From NCBI RefSeq assembly GCF_001071995.1, contig NZ_JVNU01000049.1, positions 1 to 64,000 on the forward strand: DNA of 64,000 nucleotides. Direction: 5' to 3'. The translations under genes were made by a program, and so were the position numbers. Positions 30,203-39,306 of this stretch are shown here, piece after piece; positions within the stretch are counted from its first letter, which is position 1, and every line of letters begins with the position of its first letter. The notes under the pieces are model-generated. The model was not told where the DNA came from. It saw nothing but the letters and a program-made list of their open reading frames with translations, and made no database searches. Origin of the DNA: Streptococcus sp. 263_SSPC. Lineage in GTDB: Bacteria; Bacillota; Bacilli; Lactobacillales; Aerococcaceae.

Positions 30203-30231
30203 AAAAAGTAATAGAGTAAAGGAGGATTTAT

Positions 30232-30948
30232 ATGAAAAAAATCCTAGTTGTAGATGATGAGAAGCCAATCTCAGACATCGTCAAGTTTAGTCTTACAAAA
30301 GAGGGCTTTGAAGTAATAACAGCCTTTGACGGTGAAGAGGGTCTGGTGGCTTTCAATGAAAAAAATCCAGATTTAGTTATTTTAGACTTAATGTTACCGA
30401 AAATTGATGGCTTAGAAGTGTGCCGTGAAATCCGTAAAACAAGCAATGTCCCAATTATCATGGTGACAGCAAAAGACTCTGAAATCGATAAAGTTTTAGG
30501 GTTAGAACTTGGAGCCGATGACTATGTGACAAAACCTTTCTCAAACCGTGAGTTAATCGCGCGTGTGAAAGCAAACTTACGTCGTCAACAATTAGCTCCA
30601 GCAGAAGCCGAAGAAGAAAAAACAGCTAACGAAATCGTATTAGGCTCACTCATTATCCATGAAGATGCTTATGTGGTTTCAAAACGTGGCGAAGAAATCG
30701 AATTAACGCACCGTGAGTTTGAATTACTTCATTACTTAGCAAAACATATCGGACAAGTCATCACACGTGAGCACCTATTGCAAACGGTATGGGGATATGA
30801 TTACTTCGGAGATGTGCGTACAGTGGACGTTACGGTACGTCGCTTACGTGAAAAAATCGAAGATACACCGAGTCACCCAACATGGATTATGACTCGTCGT
30901 GGGGTAGGTTACTACATTAAGACCCCAGATCAAGAAAAAGAAGCTTAA
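30232..30948 (+). CDS. walR: Response regulator WalR (YycF)
   Basis: The 238-residue OmpR-type regulator has a receiver domain with phospho-acceptor Asp52 ([12 protein letters not shown]), acidic DDE at 8-10 and Lys in VTKPFS, and a winged-helix DNA-binding domain ([15 protein letters not shown]). WalRK is the essential regulator of peptidoglycan hydrolases in Firmicutes. AAAGGAGG precedes the start. It heads the walRKHIJ-htrA locus. Confidence 0.97.
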   Translation: MKKILVVDDEKPISDIVKFSLTKEGFEVITAFDGEEGLVAFNEKNPDLVILDLMLPKIDGLEVCREIRKTSNVPIIMVTAKDSEIDKVLGLELGADDYVTKPFSNRELIARVKANLRRQQLAPAEAEEEKTANEIVLGSLIIHEDAYVVSKRGEEIELTHREFELLHYLAKHIGQVITREHLLQTVWGYDYFGDVRTVDVTVRRLREKIEDTPSHPTWIMTRRGVGYYIKTPDQEKEA

Positions 30949-30958
30949 GATTGAAATG

Positions 30959-31006
30959 CGCTTTTCCTTGCCACCTGATCTACCGGCAAGAAAAGCGTAT
31001 TTTTCT
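30959..31006 (+). terminator. Hairpin with T-tail between walR and walK
   Basis: CGCTTTTCCTTGCC (30959-30972) pairs with GGCAAGAAAAGCG (30985-30997) with one bulge, followed by TATTTTTC. It looks like an intra-operon attenuator or partial terminator that would lower walK relative to walR. Confidence 0.6.
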
Positions 31007-31030
31007 AAAAAGTAGAGGGGAAAATGACTC

Positions 31031-32887
31031 ATGAAGAAAATGAAACGATTCTTTCGTTCCATTCAATTTAAGATTCCGATGCTGTTCATCTTGCTCTTAG
31101 TCATCTCGCTGCAACTCATTGTCGCGAACTTCTTAACGCAACTAGAGTCGCAAATGATTTCCAACTTCCAAGAACAAATCCAACTGCAAGTAGGGTTCTT
31201 GAAGAATAACGTGCAGCCGATTTTGGCAAAAGATGCGACCGATGAAGCGAAGATGTCTGAAATTTCGCAATTACTACAAGATTATCCAACAGGGAATAGT
31301 ATTGTCGAAATTCGCATCATGGACATGCAAGGATATATTTTGGGAACAACCAACCAAACGCAACAATCTGTTGTAGGAACGCGTTCAACAGAAGCGGACG
31401 TTCAACAAGTCGTTGTGTCGAATACCGTGCAAAGCTATAACTTCACGGAAGGCGAAACGCGTTATTGGAAATACGTTTCACCGATTGACCCAGTGAGTAC
31501 TGCTTCAGGAAATCCGGTTGGGATTATTTCGGTAACATCGAATATTGAATCGCGTTATACGCAAGTCAAAGATATCGGGGTTATCTTTATTAGTTCTTCT
31601 ATCTTTGTCATTATTTTGGCGATTGTGATTACCGTGATGATTTCACAAGGGATTACGCGTCCAATCGCAGAGATGAAGCAACAAACTGAGCAGATCGCTG
31701 AAGGAAACTATACGGGTGAAGTGATGATTTACGGGGATGACGAGCTTGGTCAATTAGGGCAAGCCATTAACGACCTCTCTGTGAAGATTAAAGAAGCACA
31801 AGAAGGAACCGAAGCGGAGCGGCAAAGGTTGGATAGTGTCCTACGTCATATGAGTGACGGGGTAATTGCGACCGACCGTCGTGGACGTATTGTGATTATC
31901 AATGCGGCTGCGTTAGATATTCTAAACTTACGTAGCGAACGAATTGTCGGGACACCACTATTAGATGTATTAAGACTCGACCGTACTGTTACGTTTAGGG
32001 ATTTACTTGAGTCTCAAGAAGAACGTATGATTACGTTTGAAGAAGATGGCGAAGATACCATCGTGCAATGTGAGTTCTCAGTCATCCAGCGTGAATCTGG
32101 ATTTATTAGCGGTCTTGTCTGCGTATTAACAGACGTTACTGAACAAGAGAAAATCGACCGCGAACGTCGTAATTTCGTATCGAACGTTTCCCACGAATTA
32201 CGTACCCCACTAACAAGTATTAAGAGTTATACAGAAGCGTTAGTGGATGGGGCATGGGAAAATAAAGAAATTGCGCCAGAATTCTTACATGTTATCGAAA
32301 CTGAAACGGACCGTATGATGCGTATGATCACGGACTTACTCAACTTATCGCGTATGGACCAAAACCGTCTCGAGCTCGATAAGGAATTCGTGAATATGAA
32401 TGAGTTGGTAAAACATATTGCCAACCGTTTCGATATGGTGCTTTCGAGTGACCAATATCGTGAAAAGAATTATCGTATTTTAACGGATATCACACAACGA
32501 GATTTATGGGTAGAAATTGACCAAGATAAAATTACCCAAGTGCTGGATAATATTATCAATAATGCGATTAAATATTCTCCAGACGGGGGTCGTATTATCA
32601 TTCGTCTGATGGAAACTCATACCGATTTAATCGTGAGTGTAAGCGACGAAGGGTTGGGGATTCCACGTAAGGATATTCCACACTTATTCGACCGTTTCTA
32701 CCGTGTGGATAAGGCTCGTTCCAGAGCAATGGGTGGTAGTGGTCTTGGACTGGCTATCGCGAAAGAAGTCGTTCAATTACACGGTGGAAAAATTTGGGTG
32801 AACAGTATTGAAAACAAAGGATCAACCTTCTTTGTTTCTCTACCATATGTTCCATTTGAAGAGGACGGTGAATGGGATGAATTTTAA
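31031..32887 (+). CDS. walK: Sensor histidine kinase WalK (YycG)
   Basis: The 618-residue kinase has a first membrane helix (about 15-36), an extracellular domain of about 150 residues, a second helix (about 186-208), HAMP, PAS (about 265-370), HisKA with phospho-His at about 388 (SNVSHELRTPLTS) and HATPase with NNAIKYSPDGG and GGSGLGLAIAKE. The extracellular domain is like the Bacillus/enterococcal form and unlike the single-span streptococcal one. Its last codons overlap walH by 11 bp. Confidence 0.97.
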   Translation: MKKMKRFFRSIQFKIPMLFILLLVISLQLIVANFLTQLESQMISNFQEQIQLQVGFLKNNVQPILAKDATDEAKMSEISQLLQDYPTGNSIVEIRIMDMQGYILGTTNQTQQSVVGTRSTEADVQQVVVSNTVQSYNFTEGETRYWKYVSPIDPVSTASGNPVGIISVTSNIESRYTQVKDIGVIFISSSIFVIILAIVITVMISQGITRPIAEMKQQTEQIAEGNYTGEVMIYGDDELGQLGQAINDLSVKIKEAQEGTEAERQRLDSVLRHMSDGVIATDRRGRIVIINAAALDILNLRSERIVGTPLLDVLRLDRTVTFRDLLESQEERMITFEEDGEDTIVQCEFSVIQRESGFISGLVCVLTDVTEQEKIDRERRNFVSNVSHELRTPLTSIKSYTEALVDGAWENKEIAPEFLHVIETETDRMMRMITDLLNLSRMDQNRLELDKEFVNMNELVKHIANRFDMVLSSDQYREKNYRILTDITQRDLWVEIDQDKITQVLDNIINNAIKYSPDGGRIIIRLMETHTDLIVSVSDEGLGIPRKDIPHLFDRFYRVDKARSRAMGGSGLGLAIAKEVVQLHGGKIWVNSIENKGSTFFVSLPYVPFEEDGEWDEF

Positions 32888-34235
32888 ACGTTATCGAGCA
32901 ATGCTAACGGCGCTCTTTGTATTAATGGCCATTAGCTTTGTGTTTACGTATCTCATCGTAGTACGTCCGGTTGATTTCTTTACGAATCAAAAGAAAAATA
33001 ACAACAATGTAGCCACACAACAAGATACAGGTGTAAAAGTTCGTGCAACCTATTCGATGGAGGATGTCTTTAGACCCACTCGTTTAGTATTAACGAATAA
33101 AAACAAATACGAAATGACAAGTAGCGCTTCAATTATGAAAGAAGTGAACAGTCATTTAAATAAACGATTTACGAATTTAACGCGTCTGGAAACGATGGAT
33201 GAGACTACTTATGAAAATCTCGTTCTTCGAGAAGCGGGCATTGAAATTCTATTTGATGGATTACATTCGTTTGGCATTGTGAGTCGCTACTTCGATGCAA
33301 ATAATGAGGACCTAAGTAATGAGCGTTTCTCACGAATTGTGATTCGTACCGACGATCCTCATACAGCATACTTCGTTAACGATGAGAATAAGCAACTCTT
33401 CAGTGCAAAAATTGATGAGAGTCTAAAAACAGAACTTGAAGCATTATATGCGGATAGTGACTTCTATGAAGTCGAATCGTATCGTGGAAAGACAAAACAA
33501 TTCTTTGTCGAACAAGATAACTTGAAGGTGGAACAATCGGCCTACTTAATCGAACAAATTCCGATGAGTTTCTACATTACTCAATTGTTTAGTAACCAAT
33601 CAGAAATTCGTACACGTGGAGACGGAAAGACGGTTGTGTACAATGATAACTTGTCGCAATTGAAATTGGACCGTACAACGAATGTGGTAACCTTCTTCGA
33701 AAACCGTTCAGGAGAAGAAACGCTAATGTATACGAATAACTTAACGCAAACTTTCAATCAGATGAAACGTCTTGGTGGTTGGCAATTAGGTGTGAGTCTA
33801 TTCTCAGTGGATTTAAACAATAATATTGTCGATTTTGTCCGTTATGTCGATTCGTATCCTATCTTATCGAGCGGAAAAGAAGGATTTACGCAAATTAAAG
33901 CCAACACGAATGGCATCGAAAAAATGAGAACCTCATCGCTAATCGCACAAACACCTTTACCAACGAAAAGTAAGAAGGTAACGGTTGTTGGTGGGAAGAC
34001 GATCGTCACTGAAATGTTGAACGAAGGCTTCGTCATGAATGAGATTGAAGATATTCGAATCGGCTATTCATGGACGATTAGTAGCGAAAGTGTGCAAATC
34101 GTTGAATTTACGCCAACGTGGTACATTAAAAAGAATGGAACCTGGAAGACGCTTGCTGAACTAAAAGCAGAGAAGCATCAGACAGAATCAGTCAATGGAC
34201 CGCAAACAACGGGAGGTGACGCAGATGGATTTTAA
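32877..34235 (+). CDS. walH: WalRK regulatory protein WalH (YycH)
   Basis: I start at the ATG at 32877 (MNFKRYRAMLTALFVLMAIS), 11 bp inside the end of walK, because this gives a proper N-terminal membrane anchor; the frame is open further upstream inside walK, but that would put a polar segment ahead of the anchor. The 452-residue protein has one membrane helix (about 9-30) and a large extracellular part. YycH with YycI contacts WalK in the membrane and changes its activity. The end overlaps walI by 11 bp. Confidence 0.93.
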   Translation: MNFKRYRAMLTALFVLMAISFVFTYLIVVRPVDFFTNQKKNNNNVATQQDTGVKVRATYSMEDVFRPTRLVLTNKNKYEMTSSASIMKEVNSHLNKRFTNLTRLETMDETTYENLVLREAGIEILFDGLHSFGIVSRYFDANNEDLSNERFSRIVIRTDDPHTAYFVNDENKQLFSAKIDESLKTELEALYADSDFYEVESYRGKTKQFFVEQDNLKVEQSAYLIEQIPMSFYITQLFSNQSEIRTRGDGKTVVYNDNLSQLKLDRTTNVVTFFENRSGEETLMYTNNLTQTFNQMKRLGGWQLGVSLFSVDLNNNIVDFVRYVDSYPILSSGKEGFTQIKANTNGIEKMRTSSLIAQTPLPTKSKKVTVVGGKTIVTEMLNEGFVMNEIEDIRIGYSWTISSESVQIVEFTPTWYIKKNGTWKTLAELKAEKHQTESVNGPQTTGGDADGF

Positions 34236-35094
34236 GAGAAGTGCAGTCGTCCTCATCGTCTGCTTCTTTATCCTCGATTTATTCCTATTCGGATTAGTAT
34301 GGCAAAAACGATCTGATGTGAAAAATCCGTTGAATACAAGTATTAACGTCATCGACCAAATGAAGCAAGATGGAATTACATTACCAACGCTGAATGCGAC
34401 AGTAGAATCTGTCCCAATTATTCAAGTGACACCGCAATCTACAGATGGCAAATTGTCTAGTTTACCAAATCAAGTTGTAACGTTAGATAAAAATATAATT
34501 AATGGCCAATTTGTGACGCCAATTCAATTAGACTTAAGCGGATCTGTATCTGCGGATAGTTTTGCGGATTTAACCAAAATAGTCGAAAATAATCAAGTAG
34601 CTTTCGGAAATCAATACACGTGGTCGTCCTATAATCCGACAACCCGTAAAGTAGTCTATACGCAAAAAGCCGACAAGCTAACGATTATGGATGGTTCGAG
34701 CCAGATTATTTTCACGATTAATGCTAATGACCAAGTCGTGAGCTACGAACAGACTTATGCTGGAAGCGTGCAAGTACTTGGGAAAGAACGTGAATTGATT
34801 ACGGCTCAAAAAGCGGTTGAGATTCTCTACTTAGCAGGACGAATTTCATCGAAGGCAACTGTTCAATCGGTGAAATTATCTTATTATCAATCGCTAGTGC
34901 TGAAAGATTTTTCAATTTACTCACCGGCGTGGTATATTGAAATACGTCAATCGGATGGACAGTTAATCGCCCGTCGTGTGGATGCCATCCATGGAACGGT
35001 TCTAGCCAATGAAACGCTAGAAACAACAAATACGCAAACACAGCGTACAACAACAAGTAATACAACAACAACGCAAAGTGTACAACAACAATAA
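34225..35094 (+). CDS. walI: WalRK regulatory protein WalI (YycI)
   Basis: The ATG at 34225 (MDFKRSAVVLIVCFFILDLF) has GGAGGTGA just upstream. The 289-residue protein has one N-terminal membrane helix and an extracellular YycI domain, then a Thr/Gln/Asn-rich tail (NTQTQRTTTSNTTTTQSVQQ) of low complexity. It is the partner of WalH. walJ follows after 13 bp. Confidence 0.93.
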   Translation: MDFKRSAVVLIVCFFILDLFLFGLVWQKRSDVKNPLNTSINVIDQMKQDGITLPTLNATVESVPIIQVTPQSTDGKLSSLPNQVVTLDKNIINGQFVTPIQLDLSGSVSADSFADLTKIVENNQVAFGNQYTWSSYNPTTRKVVYTQKADKLTIMDGSSQIIFTINANDQVVSYEQTYAGSVQVLGKERELITAQKAVEILYLAGRISSKATVQSVKLSYYQSLVLKDFSIYSPAWYIEIRQSDGQLIARRVDAIHGTVLANETLETTNTQTQRTTTSNTTTTQSVQQQ

Positions 35095-35107
35095 GAAGGG
35101 ATAAAAC

Positions 35108-35911
35108 ATGCAAGAACAAGGTTTGAAAGTGAGTTTACTCGCGAGTGGTAGCTCGGGAAATGCTACTTACATCGAAACGCCAAAACAAAAAATATTAGTG
35201 GACTGTGGACTCACTGGTAAAGCCATTACTGCGCAAATGGAGAAGATTGATCGCTCCATTTCAGATGTGGATGCCATTCTCGTTACCCACGAACATTCTG
35301 ACCACATTAAAGGGATTGGGGTTATCGCTCGTAAGTACGGGATTCCAATCTATGCCAATGAAAAAACATGGCAAGCCATGGCTGGAAAGATTGGGAAAGT
35401 CGCTCTCGAACAACAGGAAATCTTCAATACTGGAGACACGCTTACGTTTGGAGACTTAGATGTTATGAGTTTTGCGGTATCGCATGATGCGGCAGCTCCT
35501 CAATTTTATAGTTTCCAACGTGAAGGCAAGCAGTTCGTGATGCTGACAGACACGGGTTATGTGAGCGATAAGTTAAGAGGCTTGTTGAAAAATGCTGATG
35601 CGTACCTCATCGAAAGTAATCATGATTTAGAGATGCTTCGAATGGGACCATATGCTTGGCATTTGAAACAACGTATCTTAAGCGACAAGGGTCACTTATC
35701 GAATGATGATGGCGCGCTTGCGATGTGTGAAATGATGGGTGACCGCACGAAACGAATTTATCTAGGACACTTAAGTCAAGATAATAATATGAAGGAAATT
35801 GCCTATCAAACAGCCGAAAGCATCTTCCAAACGCATGGCAAAGGCGTTCATCAGGCGTTCGAGCTCTATCATACGGATCCGTATGAACCTACAAAGTTAT
35901 TTACTGTTTAA
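35108..35911 (+). CDS. walJ: Metallo-beta-lactamase fold protein WalJ (YycJ)
   Basis: The 267-residue protein has the metal-binding motif THEHSDHIKG (about 58-67), further ligands in SHDAAAP and LTDTGY, and ESNHD. It is a 5'-3' exonuclease-like MBL protein linked to DNA mismatch repair and, by its genetic neighbourhood, to the Wal system. It is the last gene of walRKHIJ. Confidence 0.94.
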   Translation: MQEQGLKVSLLASGSSGNATYIETPKQKILVDCGLTGKAITAQMEKIDRSISDVDAILVTHEHSDHIKGIGVIARKYGIPIYANEKTWQAMAGKIGKVALEQQEIFNTGDTLTFGDLDVMSFAVSHDAAAPQFYSFQREGKQFVMLTDTGYVSDKLRGLLKNADAYLIESNHDLEMLRMGPYAWHLKQRILSDKGHLSNDDGALAMCEMMGDRTKRIYLGHLSQDNNMKEIAYQTAESIFQTHGKGVHQAFELYHTDPYEPTKLFTV

Positions 35912-36018
35912 AAACTTAGCAAGTTTGAAAGAGTTTTTTAAGTACTCTATAAGCTTTATTTCATATAAATTTCACATGAAAAAATTATTGTATATTTACA
36001 AACGAGAGGAGTGAGCAG

Positions 36019-37230
36019 ATGTCACAAGAACAATTACAAAGAAAAAAATCATCGAAAGCTTTTAAAAATGGCTTTATCGGCGGATTATTGGGAGGAGCAG
36101 TCGCTGTTGCCGGAGGAGTTGGAATTATGGCCGTAACAAATCCAGCAAACCAAGCAAAAACACCTGCTACACAGCCCTCACAAACACAAGTGGAAACAAC
36201 AAAAACATCCACAGCCACAAAAGGTGGAACAGAAATCACTAAAGTGGTTGCTGAAGTAAAGAACGCGGTTGTTTCAGTGATTAACAAACAATCAACTTCA
36301 AGAAATAACTTATACGGCACACAACAAACCGGAGGAGAATTAGCTACTGCGTCTGAAGGTAGTGGGGTCATTTATAAAAATGAGGGTGGATATGCCTATA
36401 TCGTGACGAACTATCACGTTATTGCGAAATCACAAGAGTTAGAAGTTCTTTTAGCAGACGGGACACGTGAGAAAGCTGAGCTTGTTGGTAGTGACCAATG
36501 GACAGACTTAGCGGTGATTCGTATTGCTAATACAAATGTTTCAACTGTCGCTGAATTTGCAAATTCTGATGAGGTTGAAGTTGGGCAAACCGCGATTGCG
36601 ATTGGTTCTCCTCTTGGAAGTGAATTCGCAACAAGTGTAACGCAAGGAATCGTGTCAGCAACTAACCGTGCTGTTGCCACAGACGTTGATGGTGATGGAC
36701 AAGAAGACTGGGTCGTAACGGCTATTCAAACAGATGCAGCGATTAACCCAGGGAACTCAGGTGGTGCGTTAATTAATAGCGCTGGCCAAGTCATCGGAAT
36801 CAACTCAATGAAGATTTCTAAGTCGTCTGTTGAAGGGATGGGATTTGCAATTCCAAGTAACGAAGTTGTTTCGATTATTAAACAACTCGAAACGGACGGG
36901 AAAATTACACGTCCAGCTCTTGGAATTTCAATGGTAAACTTATCAAGTGTGAATGAACGAGTAATCGAGCAATTGAATTTACCACGAGATGTGAAGAACG
37001 GAGTCGTTATTGCAGAAGTCATGGCGAAAGGTAGTGCAAAAGCTGCGGGACTACAAGCCTACGATGTCATCGTTGAAATGGATGGACAAAAGATTGAAGG
37101 TATTCAAAACTTACGTAAAGTTCTTTACAGCCATAAAGTTGGCGATAAGCTTGAAGTAACATACTATAGAAATGGACAAAAACAAACAACAACGATTTCT
37201 CTAACAGAAACGAACAGTCCAAGTTTATAA
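36019..37230 (+). CDS. htrA: Membrane-anchored serine protease HtrA (DegP family)
   Basis: The 403-residue protein has a short cytoplasmic start, one membrane helix (about 19-42), a Thr/Gln-rich spacer, a trypsin-like domain with His in TNYHVIAK, Asp in WTDLAVIRI and Ser in NPGNSGGAL, then one PDZ domain (about 300-395). It degrades misfolded exported proteins. It sits 107 bp after walJ with its own GAGAGGAG site and is followed by a terminator. The walJ-htrA-rlmH order is common in Lactobacillales. Confidence 0.96.
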   Translation: MSQEQLQRKKSSKAFKNGFIGGLLGGAVAVAGGVGIMAVTNPANQAKTPATQPSQTQVETTKTSTATKGGTEITKVVAEVKNAVVSVINKQSTSRNNLYGTQQTGGELATASEGSGVIYKNEGGYAYIVTNYHVIAKSQELEVLLADGTREKAELVGSDQWTDLAVIRIANTNVSTVAEFANSDEVEVGQTAIAIGSPLGSEFATSVTQGIVSATNRAVATDVDGDGQEDWVVTAIQTDAAINPGNSGGALINSAGQVIGINSMKISKSSVEGMGFAIPSNEVVSIIKQLETDGKITRPALGISMVNLSSVNERVIEQLNLPRDVKNGVVIAEVMAKGSAKAAGLQAYDVIVEMDGQKIEGIQNLRKVLYSHKVGDKLEVTYYRNGQKQTTTISLTETNSPSL

Positions 37231-37245
37231 CAATAACGAACAAGG

Positions 37246-37283
37246 AGTCGGATAGCGAAGTAGTGCTATTCGACTTTTTTTTG
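37246..37283 (+). terminator. htrA terminator
   Basis: AGTCGGATAGC (37246-37256) pairs with GCTATTCGACT (37265-37275) with one G-T pair, followed by eight T. Confidence 0.9.
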
Positions 37284-37286
37284 TGT

Positions 37287-37689
37287 ATTTCCACAAGGTT
37301 ATCCACAAAAATGTGGATAAGTCTGTGGAAAACTGTGGGTTTACCCCCTTGTCAAGTCTGTGAAGTGGAAAATCGGTGTTGAAAATGGATAGGCTAAAAA
37401 TGGCTTAATTATCGGATTTTATTGAAAAAAGTTATTCACATGATAAAATTTTATTGTGGATAACTTTGGTGACCAATTGCTAAAAACGTTGATATAATAG
37501 TGTTTTGGTATACACAAAAAGTGTGTGGATAACTGTGGATAACTCGCATATTTCCACCTTTTAGAAATATAACAATTAGATAACAAATAAAAAAATTGAA
37601 TCAATATCTAGTGTTTTTCATAAAAAAAGCCCAAAATTTAGGGGCGAACATGTGTACATGTGGATAACTTTGTGGATAACTGTGGATAA
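37287..37689. other. Second DnaA-box cluster, upstream of rlmH
   Basis: Eight perfect DnaA boxes (TTATCCACA or its complement) occur at 37299, 37312, 37455, 37524, 37534, 37659, 37671 and 37681. Near matches are at 37287 (ATTTCCACA), 37324 (TGTGGAAAA) and 37432 (TTATTCACA). Spacing is often 10-13 bp within pairs. A/T-rich stretches lie between them. Only four perfect boxes flank dnaA itself. The stretch has no gene. It could be an outlying part of oriC, a DnaA titration site or a DnaA-responsive promoter for rlmH. Confidence 0.9.
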
Positions 37690-37752
37690 AGGGATAAAAC
37701 AAGCAATTTTTTCCAAAAAAAGGTAAGATAATTTGTGAAATGAGGGGATCAA

Positions 37753-38232
37753 ATGAATATCACAATTGTGAGTGTAGGAAAACTGAAAGAAAAATATTTA
37801 AAACAAGGGATCGATGAATACGCGAAACGTTTAGGCAGCTACTGCAAGTTCCAGGTTGTGGAAGTACCGGATGAGAAAGCTCCTGAGAATTTAAGCGATA
37901 AAGAGATGGAACAAGTGCTCGAAAAAGAGGGCGAGCGTATCCTTTCTAAAATTAAAGATGGAGATGTCGTTGTAGCGATGGCGATTGAAGGTGACTTAGT
38001 GAGTTCAGAACAACTCGCAAAAGAGATGGATACCTTCGCGCTTCATGGGAAGAGTTCAATGGTCTTTGTCATCGGCGGCTCTCTTGGGTTGAGTCCGGCC
38101 GTGAAAAAACGTGCCGACCGCAAGATCTCATTTGGCCGTATTACGTTGCCGCATCAATTGATGAGACTCGTTCTAACTGAGCAAATTTACCGTGCATTCC
38201 GTATTAATGCCGGACATGCATATCATAAATAA
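37753..38232 (+). CDS. rlmH: 23S rRNA pseudouridine-1915 N3-methyltransferase RlmH
   Basis: The 159-residue SPOUT-family protein begins [20 protein letters not shown] and ends with the knot and active-site segment [11 protein letters not shown] and [20 protein letters not shown], then AGHAYHK. It methylates pseudouridine 1915 of helix 69 of 23S rRNA. The start follows GAGGGG. It lies after the second DnaA-box cluster. Confidence 0.98.
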   Translation: MNITIVSVGKLKEKYLKQGIDEYAKRLGSYCKFQVVEVPDEKAPENLSDKEMEQVLEKEGERILSKIKDGDVVVAMAIEGDLVSSEQLAKEMDTFALHGKSSMVFVIGGSLGLSPAVKKRADRKISFGRITLPHQLMRLVLTEQIYRAFRINAGHAYHK

Positions 38233-38375
38233 GTAAAGATTCTCATAGAAAAAGTGAAAAGAAAGTGCAAAATGAAAATTGTATTTTCATAGTATTTTCA
38301 TAATGTGCCTCTATACTTTAGTTATTCCCAAAGAGAATATTTATCCTCCCAAATAAATATTTCTAATCCTTTTTT

Positions 38376-38403
38376 CCACCGGCTACGTGTCGGTGGTTTT
38401 TTA
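38376..38403 (+). terminator. Terminator downstream of rlmH
   Basis: CCACCG (38376-38381) and CGGTGG (38391-38396) form a short GC-rich stem followed by T. It is 144 bp after rlmH; the stretch between contains ATGAAAAT/ATTTTCAT dyads (about 38273-38301) and no gene. Confidence 0.8.
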
Positions 38404-38514
38404 TTTTGTATAGATATAAATTGACTATCCTTTTGACTTTCTATTATGATTAATTTATCAAGAGTATAATCTTTTTGTTATTAGTAACTTATCTTCTTTT
38501 AGAAGATGATACGA

Positions 38515-38673
38515 ATGGATGTAGAAGTTAAAACTATTGTTTAAGGATTAGACGAATTATAAGAGCTTCTTGAAGTTGCTAAAGAAAAAGACAACCTTCA
38601 AGAAGCTCTAGATAAGATTTCCAAATCAAAAATTAAAATTGATTTTGAATCCATTCCGCGCCAGCGTGATTAA
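38515..38673 (+). pseudogene. Decayed small phage-like gene with two in-frame stops
   Basis: From ATG at 38515 one frame reads MDVEVKTIV, stop, GLDEL, stop, ELLEVAKEKDNLQEALDKIS and on to SIPRQRD at 38670. The stops are TAA at 38542 and 38560; the second probably arose from CAA, since GLDELQELLE would be a natural helix. The composition resembles the small coiled-coil proteins common in Firmicute phages. The 3' end overlaps the convergent gene at 38633 by 41 bp. Confidence 0.6.
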
Positions 38674-38911
38674 GCATTTCTTGCCAAGACGAGAACTTGG
38701 TATGTGCGGAAACAAATTTATCCAAATCATTAGAGTTGATAGACTCAATGTTTGAAAAGTCAAAAGAACTAGTATCTGCAAACTCTTGAGCAGTTTGGAA
38801 TTGAGTATACTTCCTTATGAAATTAGAATTTAATAATTCATCCAGTGGAACATTTCCACTTAGACTTTCTAATTTCTTATCTAGTTCTTTAAAATCAAAT
38901 TTTATTTTCAT
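38633..38911 (-). CDS. Small acidic hypothetical protein, phage-like
   Basis: I do not recognise this 92-residue protein. It is acidic and helical, with FIRKYTQFQTAQEFADTSSF in the centre and no membrane segment or Cys. I start at the ATG at 38911 because GGGGGTGA lies 6 bp upstream; the earlier ATG overlaps that site. It lies in a short island of phage-like fragments between rlmH and the tRNA-Ser, on the opposite strand from the others. Whether it is still functional is not clear. Confidence 0.6.
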   Translation of the reverse strand: MKIKFDFKELDKKLESLSGNVPLDELLNSNFIRKYTQFQTAQEFADTSSFDFSNIESINSNDLDKFVSAHTKFSSWQEMLNHAGAEWIQNQF

Positions 38912-38967
38912 AAAATCACCCCCTTCCCCCAATTCCGATTACAGAACTGAAAGAGGGTTACAACAAT

Positions 38968-39125
38968 ATGAAAATGAGTGAAATAAGAGGTTAGAACAGG
39001 GAAAAATCACAACTCGAGTAGCGATTGTCAGAATTGCTGTTGCAATATCAAAAGAAGCTAGAGAGTGGTACAAAGCCACAAAAAAAGAAAAACGACAAAA
39101 CCCAAACCGCAAAAGAAGGATATGA
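38968..39125 (+). pseudogene. Probable frameshifted small basic gene remnant
   Basis: An ATG at 38968 with GAGGG upstream gives only MKMSEIRG before a stop. The open frame shifted by one base continues LEQGKITTRVAIVRIAVAIS, then KEAREWYKATKKEKRQNPNRK to a stop at 39123, and has no start codon of its own. A single indel near 38988-38992 would join them into a protein of about 50 residues with a basic tail. This suggests decay of another phage-like gene; it could also be chance. Confidence 0.4.
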
Positions 39126-39194
39126 CGTTTTTCAAGAGGGGAAGGATAACTTCCCTCCCCTCGATTATATATTAAGTAGAAAAAGGAAATCAAG

Positions 39195-39269
39195 ATGAAA
39201 CATATAATTATTATTATCGTAGTTGCTTTGATCGTATGGTATTCAGGAGGAAACAAGAATGACAATTAA
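39195..39269 (+). CDS. Possible 24-residue hydrophobic peptide
   Basis: ATG at 39195 follows AAAAGGAAA and encodes MKHIIIIIVVALIVWYSGG then NKNDN, one membrane-spanning stretch. A 12-codon frame (39259-39297, MTIKWEVLNTED) overlaps its end and has a very strong AGGAGG site. Both precede the small HTH gene at 39307. Small membrane peptides like this occur as type I toxins and phage products, but no antitoxin RNA can be shown here. Confidence 0.35.
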   Translation: MKHIIIIIVVALIVWYSGGNKNDN

Positions 39270-39306
39270 ATGGGAAGTATTAAATACAGAAGATTAGGAG
39301 AACACT

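Noticed and set aside
37287-37689. The cluster as an iteron-type plasmid or phage origin
   Set aside because: The repeats are standard DnaA boxes in both orientations without a replication-initiator gene nearby.
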